Below, piece after piece: positions 8,085 to 15,911 of a DNA stretch of 64,000 nt; position 1 is the first letter of the stretch, and each line of letters begins with the position of its first letter. The stretch is from JABMNT01 sp048262655 (GTDB taxonomy: Bacteria > Pseudomonadota > Alphaproteobacteria > Rhodospirillales > Casp-alpha2), in the NCBI GenBank assembly GCA_048262655.1, contig JBLXEY010000012.1:3311-67310 (forward strand), read 5' to 3'. The notes under the pieces are model-generated. The model was given only the letters and a program-made list of their open reading frames with translations, searched no databases and was not told where the DNA came from. The position numbers were made by a program, and so were the translations under genes.

Positions 8085-9019
8085 TTGCGAACGGCTCCAA
8101 ACGTTATGCCTCGCAACAGGTGTTTGCGCAGAGCAATTGTGAAGACCATGACCGGCACAAGAAAGATCGTTGCCCCGGCCGCGACTGCGGGCCAGTCTTT
8201 GCCGCCAACGCCGATGATGGTTGGGATAAAGGGAGGTGCCGTTTGCGCTGTCCCTGAAGTTAACAAGACGGCAAAAGCATATTCATTCCAGGCAAAAATC
8301 AGACAGAATATCGCCGTCGAAGCGATACCGGTCGCAGCTTGGGGCAATACAATTTTATAAAACGCCTGAAACCGCGTGTAACCGTCAATGAGCGCCGCTT
8401 CCTCATACTCGATTGGGATCTCATCAATAAACCCCTTAAGCAGCCAAACAGATAACGACAGATTAACCGCGGTATAGAGCAGGATCATTCCCAAATGGGT
8501 GTCATTGAGTCCCAATTGCCGGAACATCAGGAAAATGGGAATCGCGACAGCGATCGGCGGCATCATTCGGGTAGAGAGGATGAAAAATAACAGGTCGTCC
8601 TTGAGCGGCACACGAAAGCGCGAGAAGGCATAAGCAGCTGCAGTGCCCAATACCATGCAAAGGAATGTCGAACCAAAGCCAATGATAACAGAGTTTAGAA
8701 AACGCTCGCCATAGCGCGAAGCGCCGGAAATCATCATGCCTTGGTCACGGACAATCCTCTCATACCAAGTGGTTGGCTCGCCCTTGGCAGATAAAATCTC
8801 TTCCGTTGCGCGCGTTCGGGTGGTGAAAAGGTTGACGTAACCTTCCAGTGTTGGCTCGAAGACCACTTTAGGGGGGTATGCGATGGCATCTGATGGCGAT
8901 TTAAAGCCGGTCGCAATAATCCACAAAAGTGGCATCAGCGTAACGAGTGCATAGCCAACCACCAATATACCCGCGAACCATTTTGTCCGGTTGGAAGGAT
9001 TTGTTACTGAATAACTCAT
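8081..9019 (-). CDS. sugar ABC transporter permease (MalG-type)
   Basis: 312-aa CUT1 inner-membrane permease with six predicted helices starting around residue 15 ('WFAGILVVGYALVTLMPLLWIIATGF'). The EAA loop 'EEAALIDGYTRFQAFYKIVLP' carries the conserved Gly and contacts the ATPase. The long periplasmic segment after helix 1 is typical of MalG/UgpE-type subunits. The ATG at 9019 overlaps the TGA of the first permease gene; upstream in-frame codons would overlap that gene and are not permease-like. Confidence 0.92.
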   Translation of the reverse strand: MSYSVTNPSNRTKWFAGILVVGYALVTLMPLLWIIATGFKSPSDAIAYPPKVVFEPTLEGYVNLFTTRTRATEEILSAKGEPTTWYERIVRDQGMMISGASRYGERFLNSVIIGFGSTFLCMVLGTAAAYAFSRFRVPLKDDLLFFILSTRMMPPIAVAIPIFLMFRQLGLNDTHLGMILLYTAVNLSLSVWLLKGFIDEIPIEYEEAALIDGYTRFQAFYKIVLPQAATGIASTAIFCLIFAWNEYAFAVLLTSGTAQTAPPFIPTIIGVGGKDWPAVAAGATIFLVPVMVFTIALRKHLLRGITFGAVRK

Positions 9020-9963
9020 CTTTCTTTCACCTTGTTCAAGGCCTTTACATAGACCGAGGCCAAACCAAAAACCGTTACAAAAAGAATTACGGCATAGGCG
9101 GATGAATAGCCCGTACGCCACTTTTCAAAGGCTTCGCGTTTTAGATTGATGGAGGTCAGTTCCGTAATAGACCCTGGCCCGCCACCTGTTAGTTGCACGA
9201 CAAGATCAAACATCTTGAAATTTTCGATGCCCCGAAAAAGCACGGCAAGCATCAAGAACGGCAAGACCATGGGTACAGTAAGCGTCCAGAACTGACGCCA
9301 CTTGCTGGCACGGTCACATTCAGCAGCCTCATAAATACTGTCGGGGATCGAACGCAGGCCTGCGAGGCAAATCAGCATCACAAAAGGTGTCCACATCCAT
9401 GTATCTGCAATAATAATTGACCACGGCGCCAAGTGTACATCCCCGATCATCGAGAAACTGGAAGGATCAACCCCAGAAAAAAAGGATACGATATAATTGA
9501 AAAGCCCAATCTGGGGTTGATAGAGAAAGGTCCAGAAATTTCCGACGACTGCCGGGCTCAGCATCATTGGCAAAACGATAATCGTTGTCCACATATCGTT
9601 GCCTTTGAATTTTTTGTTGATTAAGTACGCCAGTGCGAAACCAATCAAAACTTGCAGCAAAATTGTCCACAACAAAAAGTGTGCTGTAGCCTGCATCGTC
9701 AACCAAATATCGCTATCGGTAAGAATGCGTTCATAGTTCCGCAAACCAAGCCACTTAACATCGGCGTTGGGGCGATTAACCCGAAAGTTGGTGAAGCTGA
9801 GCCGGATGGTCCAAATCAGCGGGAAGATATTAATCGCTAACAGGAGAAAGATCGACGGAGCCACAAAGATCCACGCAATGGAGCGGTCAGATAATCCACG
9901 CATTCGCATTGCGATTGGTTCAGGCGTCGCCTTAGCCATACGATCAATTGGGGATTGCGGCAT
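9016..9963 (-). CDS. sugar ABC transporter permease (MalF/UgpA-type)
   Basis: 315-aa permease with about six membrane helices; the first is near residues 30-52. The EAA loop is present as 'YEAAECDRASKWRQFWTLTVP', but the usually invariant Gly (EAA...DG) is Arg here, while the partner permease keeps its Gly. It lies 144 bp after the binding-protein gene, separated by a stem-loop, and overlaps the second permease gene by 4 bp. Confidence 0.92.
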   Translation of the reverse strand: MPQSPIDRMAKATPEPIAMRMRGLSDRSIAWIFVAPSIFLLLAINIFPLIWTIRLSFTNFRVNRPNADVKWLGLRNYERILTDSDIWLTMQATAHFLLWTILLQVLIGFALAYLINKKFKGNDMWTTIIVLPMMLSPAVVGNFWTFLYQPQIGLFNYIVSFFSGVDPSSFSMIGDVHLAPWSIIIADTWMWTPFVMLICLAGLRSIPDSIYEAAECDRASKWRQFWTLTVPMVLPFLMLAVLFRGIENFKMFDLVVQLTGGGPGSITELTSINLKREAFEKWRTGYSSAYAVILFVTVFGLASVYVKALNKVKER

Positions 9964-10035
9964 TCTCTCGTCCTAATTTTTTAGATAATAACGTTTAAAA
10001 GTCTTTATTGACATGAAAACACACAAGTCGGCAGC

Positions 10036-10086
10036 GTCTCCCCCAGCATTTCGTATATCGAGCATATCGATACTGCCAGGGGAGAC
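10036..10086 (-). promoter_or_regulatory. intercistronic stem-loop between binding protein and permease genes
   Basis: GTCTCCCC at 10036-10043 pairs perfectly with GGGGAGAC at 10079-10086, and the loop contains further TATCGA-type inverted sequence. No T-run follows. Such structures commonly stabilise the upstream binding-protein mRNA against 3' decay, which fits the need for excess binding protein over permease. Confidence 0.55.
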
Positions 10087-10107
10087 TTAACGCGTTAAGG
10101 GCCTAGC

Positions 10108-11427
10108 TTACAGCTTTCCCTCGTCCTCAAAGACTTCTGTCCAATCTTTTACAAGACCATCCAAAGCTTCTTTTGCCGTTCCTTTGCCGGCAATCACGTA
10201 GTTATGCACCCGTGCCTGCATTGCTAATAGAAGCTCGGCGTAAGACGGCTCTGCCCAAAAGTCCTTCACAATTGCCATTGAGTCCAAGAACGTCTGCGCA
10301 TAGGGCTGACTTGAAGCAAAGCCGGGATCTTCAACGACAGCCTTGAGCGCCGAATAGCCACCCAACTCCCACCATTGGGCCTGGATAGTTGGTTGTGCAA
10401 ACCACTTGATGTATTCCAACGCTGCGGCTTGCTTGCTCGAATACGACACAACAGATATTCCCTGGCCACCTAACTGGGCGAACTGCCCCGCCGGCCCTGC
10501 GGGATTTGGGAAGTAACCGGATTTGTCACCGCCCACGTTGGGGTCCGCATTTACGCCTGGCCAGATGAATGCAAAATTCATTTGCATTGCGACCTGGCCT
10601 GATTTGTAAGCGTCAATATTTTCACCCATATACCAGTTGGAAGAGCCCGGAGGGGCACCAGCGTCGTACAGGTCTTTATAAAACTCCAGTCCTTTTATCG
10701 CCCCTTCCGAGTTCACAAAACCTTCAAGATCATAAGCTTTATTCGGGTTGCTATATTCAAACCCGTAGTTATAGAGCGCGTTCGTTACGCCCATTGTGAT
10801 GCCTTCTGAACCGCGCTCCGTATAAATCGCCGCACCATAAACTTTGGTGCCGTCAATATCACGGCCCTGGAAAAACTCGGCGATGTCTTTCAGCTCTGCC
10901 AAAGTGCCTGGCACACCTAGGTCACGCCCATATTTGCCTTTGAATTCAGCTTTAAGTTCAGGCCGTGAGAACCAGTCTTTGCGGTAGGTCCAACCAACAA
11001 CATCGCCAAAGGCTGGTAAAGCCCAATAGTTTGGCGTCCCTTTCGGCCATTCAGAATAACCGGTCACCGTGGCAGGGATAAAGTCATCCATCGTGATGCC
11101 TTCGGTCTTAAAAAAGTCATTCAGTTTTACATAGTGGCCATTTTCAGCGCCACTACCGATCCACTGGCTATCACCGATCATCAAATCGCAGAGCGTGCCG
11201 TTAGAATTCAGTTCGTTGAGCATGCGGTCAGCAAAATTGGGCCAGGGCACAAACTCAAAATTCATCTTGTGACCCGATTTTGCCTCAAAATCTTTACTGA
11301 GTTCGACCAGCGCATTTGCCGGGTCCCAAGAGGCCCAACATAGGGTCAAATCTTCTGCTTGAGCTGTAGAAGCGCTCGCCCCCAAGCCAGCCGCCAGCAT
11401 GATGCCGGCAATTATACTTTTGTTCAT
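10108..11427 (-). CDS. periplasmic sugar/polyol-binding protein of ABC transporter
   Basis: 439-aa extracellular solute-binding protein (family 1, MalE/UgpB-like). A signal peptide covers about residues 1-25 and ends in 'STAQAEDLTL'. The mature protein begins 'LCWASWDPANALVELSKDFEAK', typical of CUT1 binding proteins, and contains repeated Trp residues suited to carbohydrate stacking. ATG 11427 is chosen over the GTG at 11430 because GGGAGA is better spaced. It is the first structural gene after two palindromic operators. The co-transcribed DhaK-like kinase suggests a C3-C4 polyol or ketose ligand; this is inference. Confidence 0.92.
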   Translation of the reverse strand: MNKSIIAGIMLAAGLGASASTAQAEDLTLCWASWDPANALVELSKDFEAKSGHKMNFEFVPWPNFADRMLNELNSNGTLCDLMIGDSQWIGSGAENGHYVKLNDFFKTEGITMDDFIPATVTGYSEWPKGTPNYWALPAFGDVVGWTYRKDWFSRPELKAEFKGKYGRDLGVPGTLAELKDIAEFFQGRDIDGTKVYGAAIYTERGSEGITMGVTNALYNYGFEYSNPNKAYDLEGFVNSEGAIKGLEFYKDLYDAGAPPGSSNWYMGENIDAYKSGQVAMQMNFAFIWPGVNADPNVGGDKSGYFPNPAGPAGQFAQLGGQGISVVSYSSKQAAALEYIKWFAQPTIQAQWWELGGYSALKAVVEDPGFASSQPYAQTFLDSMAIVKDFWAEPSYAELLLAMQARVHNYVIAGKGTAKEALDGLVKDWTEVFEDEGKL

Positions 11428-11500
11428 CACATTCTCCCTTCGAGATGGTTACAGATCTTCTATTCAAACGATACTCTTCCCTAATCTTGCCGCGACCATA

Positions 11501-11548
11501 ATGAGGTACGTACCTCATGTCTAGTAAAAATTGAAGTACGTACCTCAA
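11501..11548. promoter_or_regulatory. paired palindromic operators upstream of the binding-protein gene
   Basis: ATGAGGTACGTACCTCAT at 11501-11518 is an 18-bp perfect palindrome. A near copy, TTGAAGTACGTACCTCAA, lies at 11531-11548. Their centres are 30 bp apart, about three helical turns, so one regulator could bind both on the same face. They lie ~75-120 bp upstream of the binding-protein start. Palindromes with a central CG are typical of LacI-family sites, and a LacI-family gene is directly upstream. Confidence 0.8.
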
Positions 11549-11628
11549 TTAGATCAAATGATCACCAATCCGATGGAGGTTCTCGGAATTAGTCGTTTAT
11601 AATCTTTGGGTTAGGTCGAAAACAAAAT

Positions 11629-12666
11629 TTATTCCCAGTTGAATAAATTTTCTTTCAAAACGATATCAATGCGAATGCGCTCGAGATCGGCATCAATAGC
11701 GGTACCATCACTTAAGGCTTTCATAACCCGGATGGCGCTTCGAATCACATGACGCACATTTTGTGCGATCACCGCGTCGATCGCTTCACTCTTCAACCCG
11801 GATCGGGTTCTGGGCGTCAAATCGTGCGCGATGACAACCATCTCCTGCGCGACCCCCAACTCCTCCAGCAACCCTACCAGAGTGCTGATCCCTGGCCCAA
11901 CCGAATAAAAGCCCTTTAAATCAGGGTGAATGTCCATAACACGTTTGATTGTTGTGGTGAGGGTCTCTTTATCGTTATGCCCCTCAATGGTTGGCAGGGG
12001 TGTAACCATAGGGTACTTTTCCGACATCAACGCATCGAAACCCAGCCGCCGCTCAACGCTGTCTCGAAGTTGCATTGAGCTGGTTGTAACCAATACTTTT
12101 CCGCCATCGCGACCTAAAAACCGGCCCATAAGAAACCCGGCAATGCGCCCGGCCGCGATATTGTCAATGCCGACAAAATGCTGGCGTCCCGATTCAGGGA
12201 GGTCAGACACCAACGTGATGACAGAAATTCCGGATTCGACCAAATTTTTGACCGCATCGCGTACCACTGGCGTTTCGGGCGCCATTACGGCAATACCGTC
12301 GTATCCTTGACCGATCAGTAAATTCAACATTTCCGCCAGCTTGTGCAAATCGTCACTGGGGGCCTTAATCAGCTCTATGGCAACACGGTCCGTGGCTGAA
12401 GGCGCAATCGAGGCCAGAACCTCCGTCGCCACAACATTTGAAAACCGGCTTTCGCCCTCGGCCAACACAAAAGCCAGTTTGTATTGGCGTTGTCGGGCCA
12501 GGTTTGCTGCGTAGATATCGCGGGTATAGCCAATTTCATCAATGACCTGTTGGACTTTATCGACTGTCTTCTGACGAACACCCGTCCGTCCGTTCAAGAC
12601 ACGATCAACCGTCGCAAGACTGACTCCCGCTGTTTTTGCTATATCTTTAACTGTTGGTCGGGCCAT
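11629..12666 (-). CDS. LacI-family transcriptional regulator
   Basis: 345 aa. The N-terminal helix-turn-helix reads 'TVKDIAKTAGVSLATVDRVL', followed by the hinge helix and a periplasmic-binding-protein-like effector domain (residues ~60-340). The ATG at 12666 gives the usual LacI start (MARPTVKDIA); the open frame upstream is not family-like. The gene precedes the transporter operon on the same strand, with a ~200 bp gap that contains the operators. It probably represses the operon until the transported sugar or a derived phosphate binds. Confidence 0.93.
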   Translation of the reverse strand: MARPTVKDIAKTAGVSLATVDRVLNGRTGVRQKTVDKVQQVIDEIGYTRDIYAANLARQRQYKLAFVLAEGESRFSNVVATEVLASIAPSATDRVAIELIKAPSDDLHKLAEMLNLLIGQGYDGIAVMAPETPVVRDAVKNLVESGISVITLVSDLPESGRQHFVGIDNIAAGRIAGFLMGRFLGRDGGKVLVTTSSMQLRDSVERRLGFDALMSEKYPMVTPLPTIEGHNDKETLTTTIKRVMDIHPDLKGFYSVGPGISTLVGLLEELGVAQEMVVIAHDLTPRTRSGLKSEAIDAVIAQNVRHVIRSAIRVMKALSDGTAIDADLERIRIDIVLKENLFNWE

Positions 12667-12680
12667 TTTAAAACTCCAGC

Positions 12681-12717
12681 CGCACCTTATACGTCGCTTA
12701 TGAGGTGCGTCAATCAA
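12681..12717. promoter_or_regulatory. candidate autoregulatory operator of the LacI-family gene
   Basis: CGCACCT (12681-12687) and AGGTGCG (12703-12709) form an inverted repeat just upstream of the regulator start. The overlapping 18-mer at 12700-12717, ATGAGGTGCGTCAATCAA, agrees with the perfect operator at 11501 at 13 of 18 positions, with a good left half-site. It fits weaker binding and autoregulation. Confidence 0.5.
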
Positions 12718-12870
12718 GCGCGTTCATTCTGCCCATTACATGGGTTGTTAACGATCATTCATTGCGAGGAAATTGACCATAAACCTGCGGGACCAGACCC
12801 GGTCTCGATCAAGCGCACACACATTTTTAACATGCCCCAATAGCAGGACGTTAAAACCATGTATGTATTG

Positions 12871-12916
12871 AAAAAAAATGGTGCCGCTTGGGTGACTTGA
12901 ACACCCGACCCCCGCA
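12871..12916 (-). repeat. tRNA-side copy of the direct repeat (candidate attachment site)
   Basis: This is the 3' part of the intact tRNA-Thr gene plus the adjoining A-run and ATTG, matching 3937-3981 with one base-length difference in the A-run. The two copies lie in the same orientation, 8.9 kb apart. Confidence 0.7.
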
Positions 12917-12954
12917 TTACGAATGCGATGCTCTACCAGCTGAGCTAAAGCGGC
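12879..12954 (-). tRNA. tRNA-Thr (anticodon CGU)
   Basis: The minus strand folds as a full cloverleaf: acceptor GCCGCTT/AAGCGGC, D arm GCTC...GAGC, anticodon stem TCGCA/TGCGG with loop TTCGTAA giving anticodon CGT (reads ACG, Thr), T arm GGGTG/CACCC with loop TTCAAGT, and an encoded CCA end. A T-run follows the CCA directly. The 3' 38 bases recur at 3944-3981. Confidence 0.95.
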
Positions 12955-13124
12955 CCTGAAAGATGGGCGCAAACTAGCATTACCGGCGTTTGTGTCAAGT
13001 CTGTGATTTTCAAATTCTCTGCCTATTTCCGGCACTTTGGTTCGCAACCGAAAAAAGAGAAAGCGAATCGAACTTTTTTGCAAATGGTGAATTGCCAAAG
13101 ACGGGTGTGCCGGGCTAGTGTCGG

Positions 13125-13153
13125 CTGTCACAAAAGTGTCATATTTTTGTTAC
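13125..13153 (+). promoter_or_regulatory. three-unit Pho box upstream of phnD
   Basis: CTGTCAC at 13125, GTGTCAT at 13136 and TTGTTAC at 13147 are spaced exactly 11 bp apart with AT-rich four-base spacers, matching the CTGTCAT-N4 direct repeat recognised by PhoB. It lies ~100 bp upstream of the phnD start, so induction under phosphate limitation is expected. A small hairpin (CGCTGA-TTT-TCAGCG, 13162-13176) follows in the leader. Confidence 0.85.
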
Positions 13154-13251
13154 AAGGGGGGCGCTGATTTTCAGCGACGCCCGGTTAGCGCCGGGAATAT
13201 GAGGGTTAGATGCCATTCCGCAGCCATCTTATTATCAGGGAGATACCTAGC

Positions 13252-14238
13252 ATGAAATTCACAAACACCATCGCCAAGCACGCCTTGGCAGGAATAGCGC
13301 TCGCCGGTTTGGCGTTCTCTGCGAGCCCCAGCCATGCCGCTGAATGCGCGCGCGGCACATTGGATGATCGCTACTGCGATGTCGACGGCGATTTGGTCGC
13401 AGATACACCAACCGATGCTTCCAAATTAAAAGACCCGAAAACGTTGGTTTTTGCTTACACGCCAGTTGAGGACCCTGCTGTCTATAAAACCGCCTGGGCT
13501 GACTTCCTGACGCACCTTGAAAAAGAAACTGGCAAGAAAGTTAAGTTTTTCCCGGTTCAGTCAAATGCTGCTGAAATTGAAGCCATGCGCTCCGGTCGTC
13601 TGCACATTGCCGGCTTCAACACCGGCTCCAACCCGCTGGCTGTTAACTGTGCGGGTTTCAATCCGTTCGTCATCATGGCCCGCAAGGACGATACCTTTGG
13701 TTACGAGATGGAAATCCTGACCTACCCGGGCAGTGGCATCGAAAAAGTGGAAGACATCAAAGGCAAAACATTGGCCTTTACGTCGCCAACATCGAACTCC
13801 GGCTTCAAAGCCCCATCGGCTTTGTTGAAATCCGAGTTTAACATGATCAAAGACAGAGACTTCAAACCGACATTCTCTGGCAAGCATGACAACTCCATAT
13901 TGGGCGTTGCCAACAAAGATTACCCCGCAGCGTCAATCGCAAACTCCGTCAAAATGCGGATGATTTCGCGCGGTGTCATCAAGGCTGACCAAGTTAAAGT
14001 TATCTACAAGTCTCAAACCTTCCCAACGACCGGTTTTGGTGTTGCACACAACCTGAAGCCTGAGTTGAAGGCGAAAATCAAGAACGCATTCCTTAACTTC
14101 AAATGGGAAGGCACCAGCCTTGAGAAAGAATTCTCGAAGTCCAAAGAAGGCAAGTTCCTTGAAATGACATACAAGAAGTTCTGGGACGTGATCCGCAAAA
14201 TTGATGCGGCTAACAACGTTTCTTACTCCTGCAAATAA
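13252..14238 (+). CDS. phnD: phosphonate/phosphate ABC transporter binding protein
   Basis: 328-aa PhnD-family periplasmic protein. The ATG at 13252 follows GGGAGA; the signal peptide covers about residues 1-29, ending 'SPSHA|AE'. The core has the family pattern 'LVFAYTPVEDPAVYKTAW' and 'FTSPTSNSGFKAPSALL', the latter forming part of the phosphonate-binding P-loop-like region. Near the mature N-terminus, 'CDVDGDLVADTPTD' resembles a calcium-binding DxDxD loop. It is the first gene of phnDCEE. Ligands for this family include phosphonates, phosphite and phosphate; the sequence alone does not decide. Confidence 0.92.
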   Translation: MKFTNTIAKHALAGIALAGLAFSASPSHAAECARGTLDDRYCDVDGDLVADTPTDASKLKDPKTLVFAYTPVEDPAVYKTAWADFLTHLEKETGKKVKFFPVQSNAAEIEAMRSGRLHIAGFNTGSNPLAVNCAGFNPFVIMARKDDTFGYEMEILTYPGSGIEKVEDIKGKTLAFTSPTSNSGFKAPSALLKSEFNMIKDRDFKPTFSGKHDNSILGVANKDYPAASIANSVKMRMISRGVIKADQVKVIYKSQTFPTTGFGVAHNLKPELKAKIKNAFLNFKWEGTSLEKEFSKSKEGKFLEMTYKKFWDVIRKIDAANNVSYSCK

Positions 14239-14247
14239 CAGACCCTT

Positions 14248-14283
14248 CGGCGCCTTCCTTTATGGGGAAGGCGCCGTTTCTTT
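14248..14283 (+). terminator. intercistronic terminator/attenuator between phnD and phnC
   Basis: CGGCGCCTTCC at 14248-14258 pairs perfectly over 11 bp with GGAAGGCGCCG at 14266-14276, with a 7-nt loop, followed by TTTCTTT. It looks like a leaky intrinsic terminator placing more transcript on phnD than on phnC-E. Confidence 0.75.
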
Positions 14284-14310
14284 ACCAACCTAACGAAAAA
14301 TGAGTTTTTA

Positions 14311-15105
14311 ATGCTTCAACTGCAAAAGCTGACGAAGCGATATCCAACGGGCGATCTTGCGCTCAACGGTGTCGACCTTGAAATCCCGAAGGGCCAGATC
14401 ATTGCTCTGATCGGTCCGTCTGGTGCTGGTAAAAGCACCTTGATCCGCTCCATCAACCGCTTGGTCGAACCGACATCTGGCAGCGCCATTCTGGATGGCG
14501 AGAACCTGACGGCTTTGTCGTCTTCCAATCTCCGCAAAGCGCGCCGCCGCATGGGCATGATCTTTCAGGAATACGCTCTGGTTGAGCGTTTGAGTGTCAT
14601 GGAAAACGTGCTTTCCGGACAATTGGGCTATGTCGGATTTTGGCGCAGTTTCTTGCGTAAATTCCCGCAGAGCGCTGTTGATGAAGCGTTTCGGCTCCTC
14701 GAGCGTGTTGGCCTTGATCATATGGCGGACAAACGCGCTGATGAACTTTCCGGTGGTCAACGCCAGCGTGTCGGCATTGCCCGTGCACTTATTCAGGACC
14801 CGGCATTGTTGTTGGTTGATGAGCCGACCGCATCCCTTGACCCCAAAACATCGCGCCAGATTATGCGCCTGATCTGTGAGCTCTGTGACGAGCGCGGGCT
14901 TTCGGCAATTATTAATATTCACGACGTGGCGCTTGCTAAAATGTTTGTTCCCCGAGTTATCGGCCTAAAGTTGGGCGAGATGGTGTTCGATGGTCCCCCC
15001 GAAGGATTAACGCCTGATGTGCTTACCGATATTTACGGTGAAGAAGATTGGGAAGCGACGATCGAAAAGATCGACGACGAGGAAGATGAAGAAGGCGCCC
15101 TATGA
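14311..15105 (+). CDS. phnC: phosphonate ABC transporter ATP-binding protein
   Basis: 264 aa. Walker A is 'GPSGAGKST', the signature 'LSGGQRQRVGIARAL', Walker B 'LLLVDEPTASLD', and the H-loop 'NIHDVALA', all intact and typical of PhnC. The acidic C-terminus ('KIDDEEDEEG') is unusual but small. A three-codon frame (ATG AGT TTT) ends in TAATG overlapping the start, so translation may be coupled or weak. It overlaps phnE1 by 4 bp. Confidence 0.93.
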   Translation: MLQLQKLTKRYPTGDLALNGVDLEIPKGQIIALIGPSGAGKSTLIRSINRLVEPTSGSAILDGENLTALSSSNLRKARRRMGMIFQEYALVERLSVMENVLSGQLGYVGFWRSFLRKFPQSAVDEAFRLLERVGLDHMADKRADELSGGQRQRVGIARALIQDPALLLVDEPTASLDPKTSRQIMRLICELCDERGLSAIINIHDVALAKMFVPRVIGLKLGEMVFDGPPEGLTPDVLTDIYGEEDWEATIEKIDDEEDEEGAL

Positions 15106-15911
15106 GCGAAACCATCAGCACCCCTCGTCGGACGTGGACACGCCCACCCTCGATCCAAAATGCGACATTGCGGTGGACACTGATCATTGGCGCGGTCATT
15201 TACCTGATTGCAGCATTTGCCTCCATCGAAGTGAATTGGAGCCGTGTTTACGAAGGCCTGGAGCGGGGCAAGAAGTTTATCCTCGCCTTTTCGAACCCCA
15301 ATTTCGTTGACCGCTGGGACGACATATACGACGGCATGCTCGAAAGCATCATCATGGCGTTTTCATCCACAATCGCCGGCATCATAATTTCGATTCCCAT
15401 TGGGTTGGGAGCTGCCCGCAACATTGCTCCATTGCCGGTCTATCTGATTTGCCGGGCGATTATTGCGCTGTCGCGAGCATTGCATGAAATCATCGTTGCA
15501 ATCTTGTTAGTCGCGATCTTTGGCTTCGGTCCTCTGGCAGGTTTCCTGACGCTTTCGTTCGCGACCATTGGGTTTTTATCGAAGTTGCTGGCAGAAGACA
15601 TTGAGGATACCGACAAGTCTCAGGCAGAAGCCATCAAGGCAACAGGATCAAGCTGGCTGCAATGGATCAACTATGGCATTCAGCCGCAAGTCATGCCCCG
15701 CTTGATTGGACTCTCCATCTATCGATTGGATATCAATTTCCGCGAATCAGCGATTTTGGGTTTGGTTGGCGCTGGCGGGATCGGCGCAACCCTGAACACA
15801 GCTTTCGACCGCTACGAATTTGATACAGCAGCGGCGATCATCATCACGATCATTGCCATCGTTATGGCACTTGAATACAGCTCCGGCATCATCCGGGCGA
15901 GGTTACAATAA
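15102..15911 (+). CDS. phnE: phosphonate ABC transporter permease 1
   Basis: 269-aa PhnE-type inner-membrane subunit with an N-terminal anchor helix (~25-45) and a five-to-six helix core. The ATPase-contact loop is 'QAEAIKATGSSWLQWINYGI', followed by 'NFRESAILGLVGAGGIGATL', the conserved PhnE segment. It starts within the phnC stop (ATGA overlap) and abuts phnE2 by 1 bp. Confidence 0.92.
   Translation: MSETISTPRRTWTRPPSIQNATLRWTLIIGAVIYLIAAFASIEVNWSRVYEGLERGKKFILAFSNPNFVDRWDDIYDGMLESIIMAFSSTIAGIIISIPIGLGAARNIAPLPVYLICRAIIALSRALHEIIVAILLVAIFGFGPLAGFLTLSFATIGFLSKLLAEDIEDTDKSQAEAIKATGSSWLQWINYGIQPQVMPRLIGLSIYRLDINFRESAILGLVGAGGIGATLNTAFDRYEFDTAAAIIITIIAIVMALEYSSGIIRARLQ

Noticed and set aside
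12748..13131. 127-aa open frame on the minus strand
   Set aside because: It runs straight through the intact tRNA-Thr gene and its product is not protein-like.
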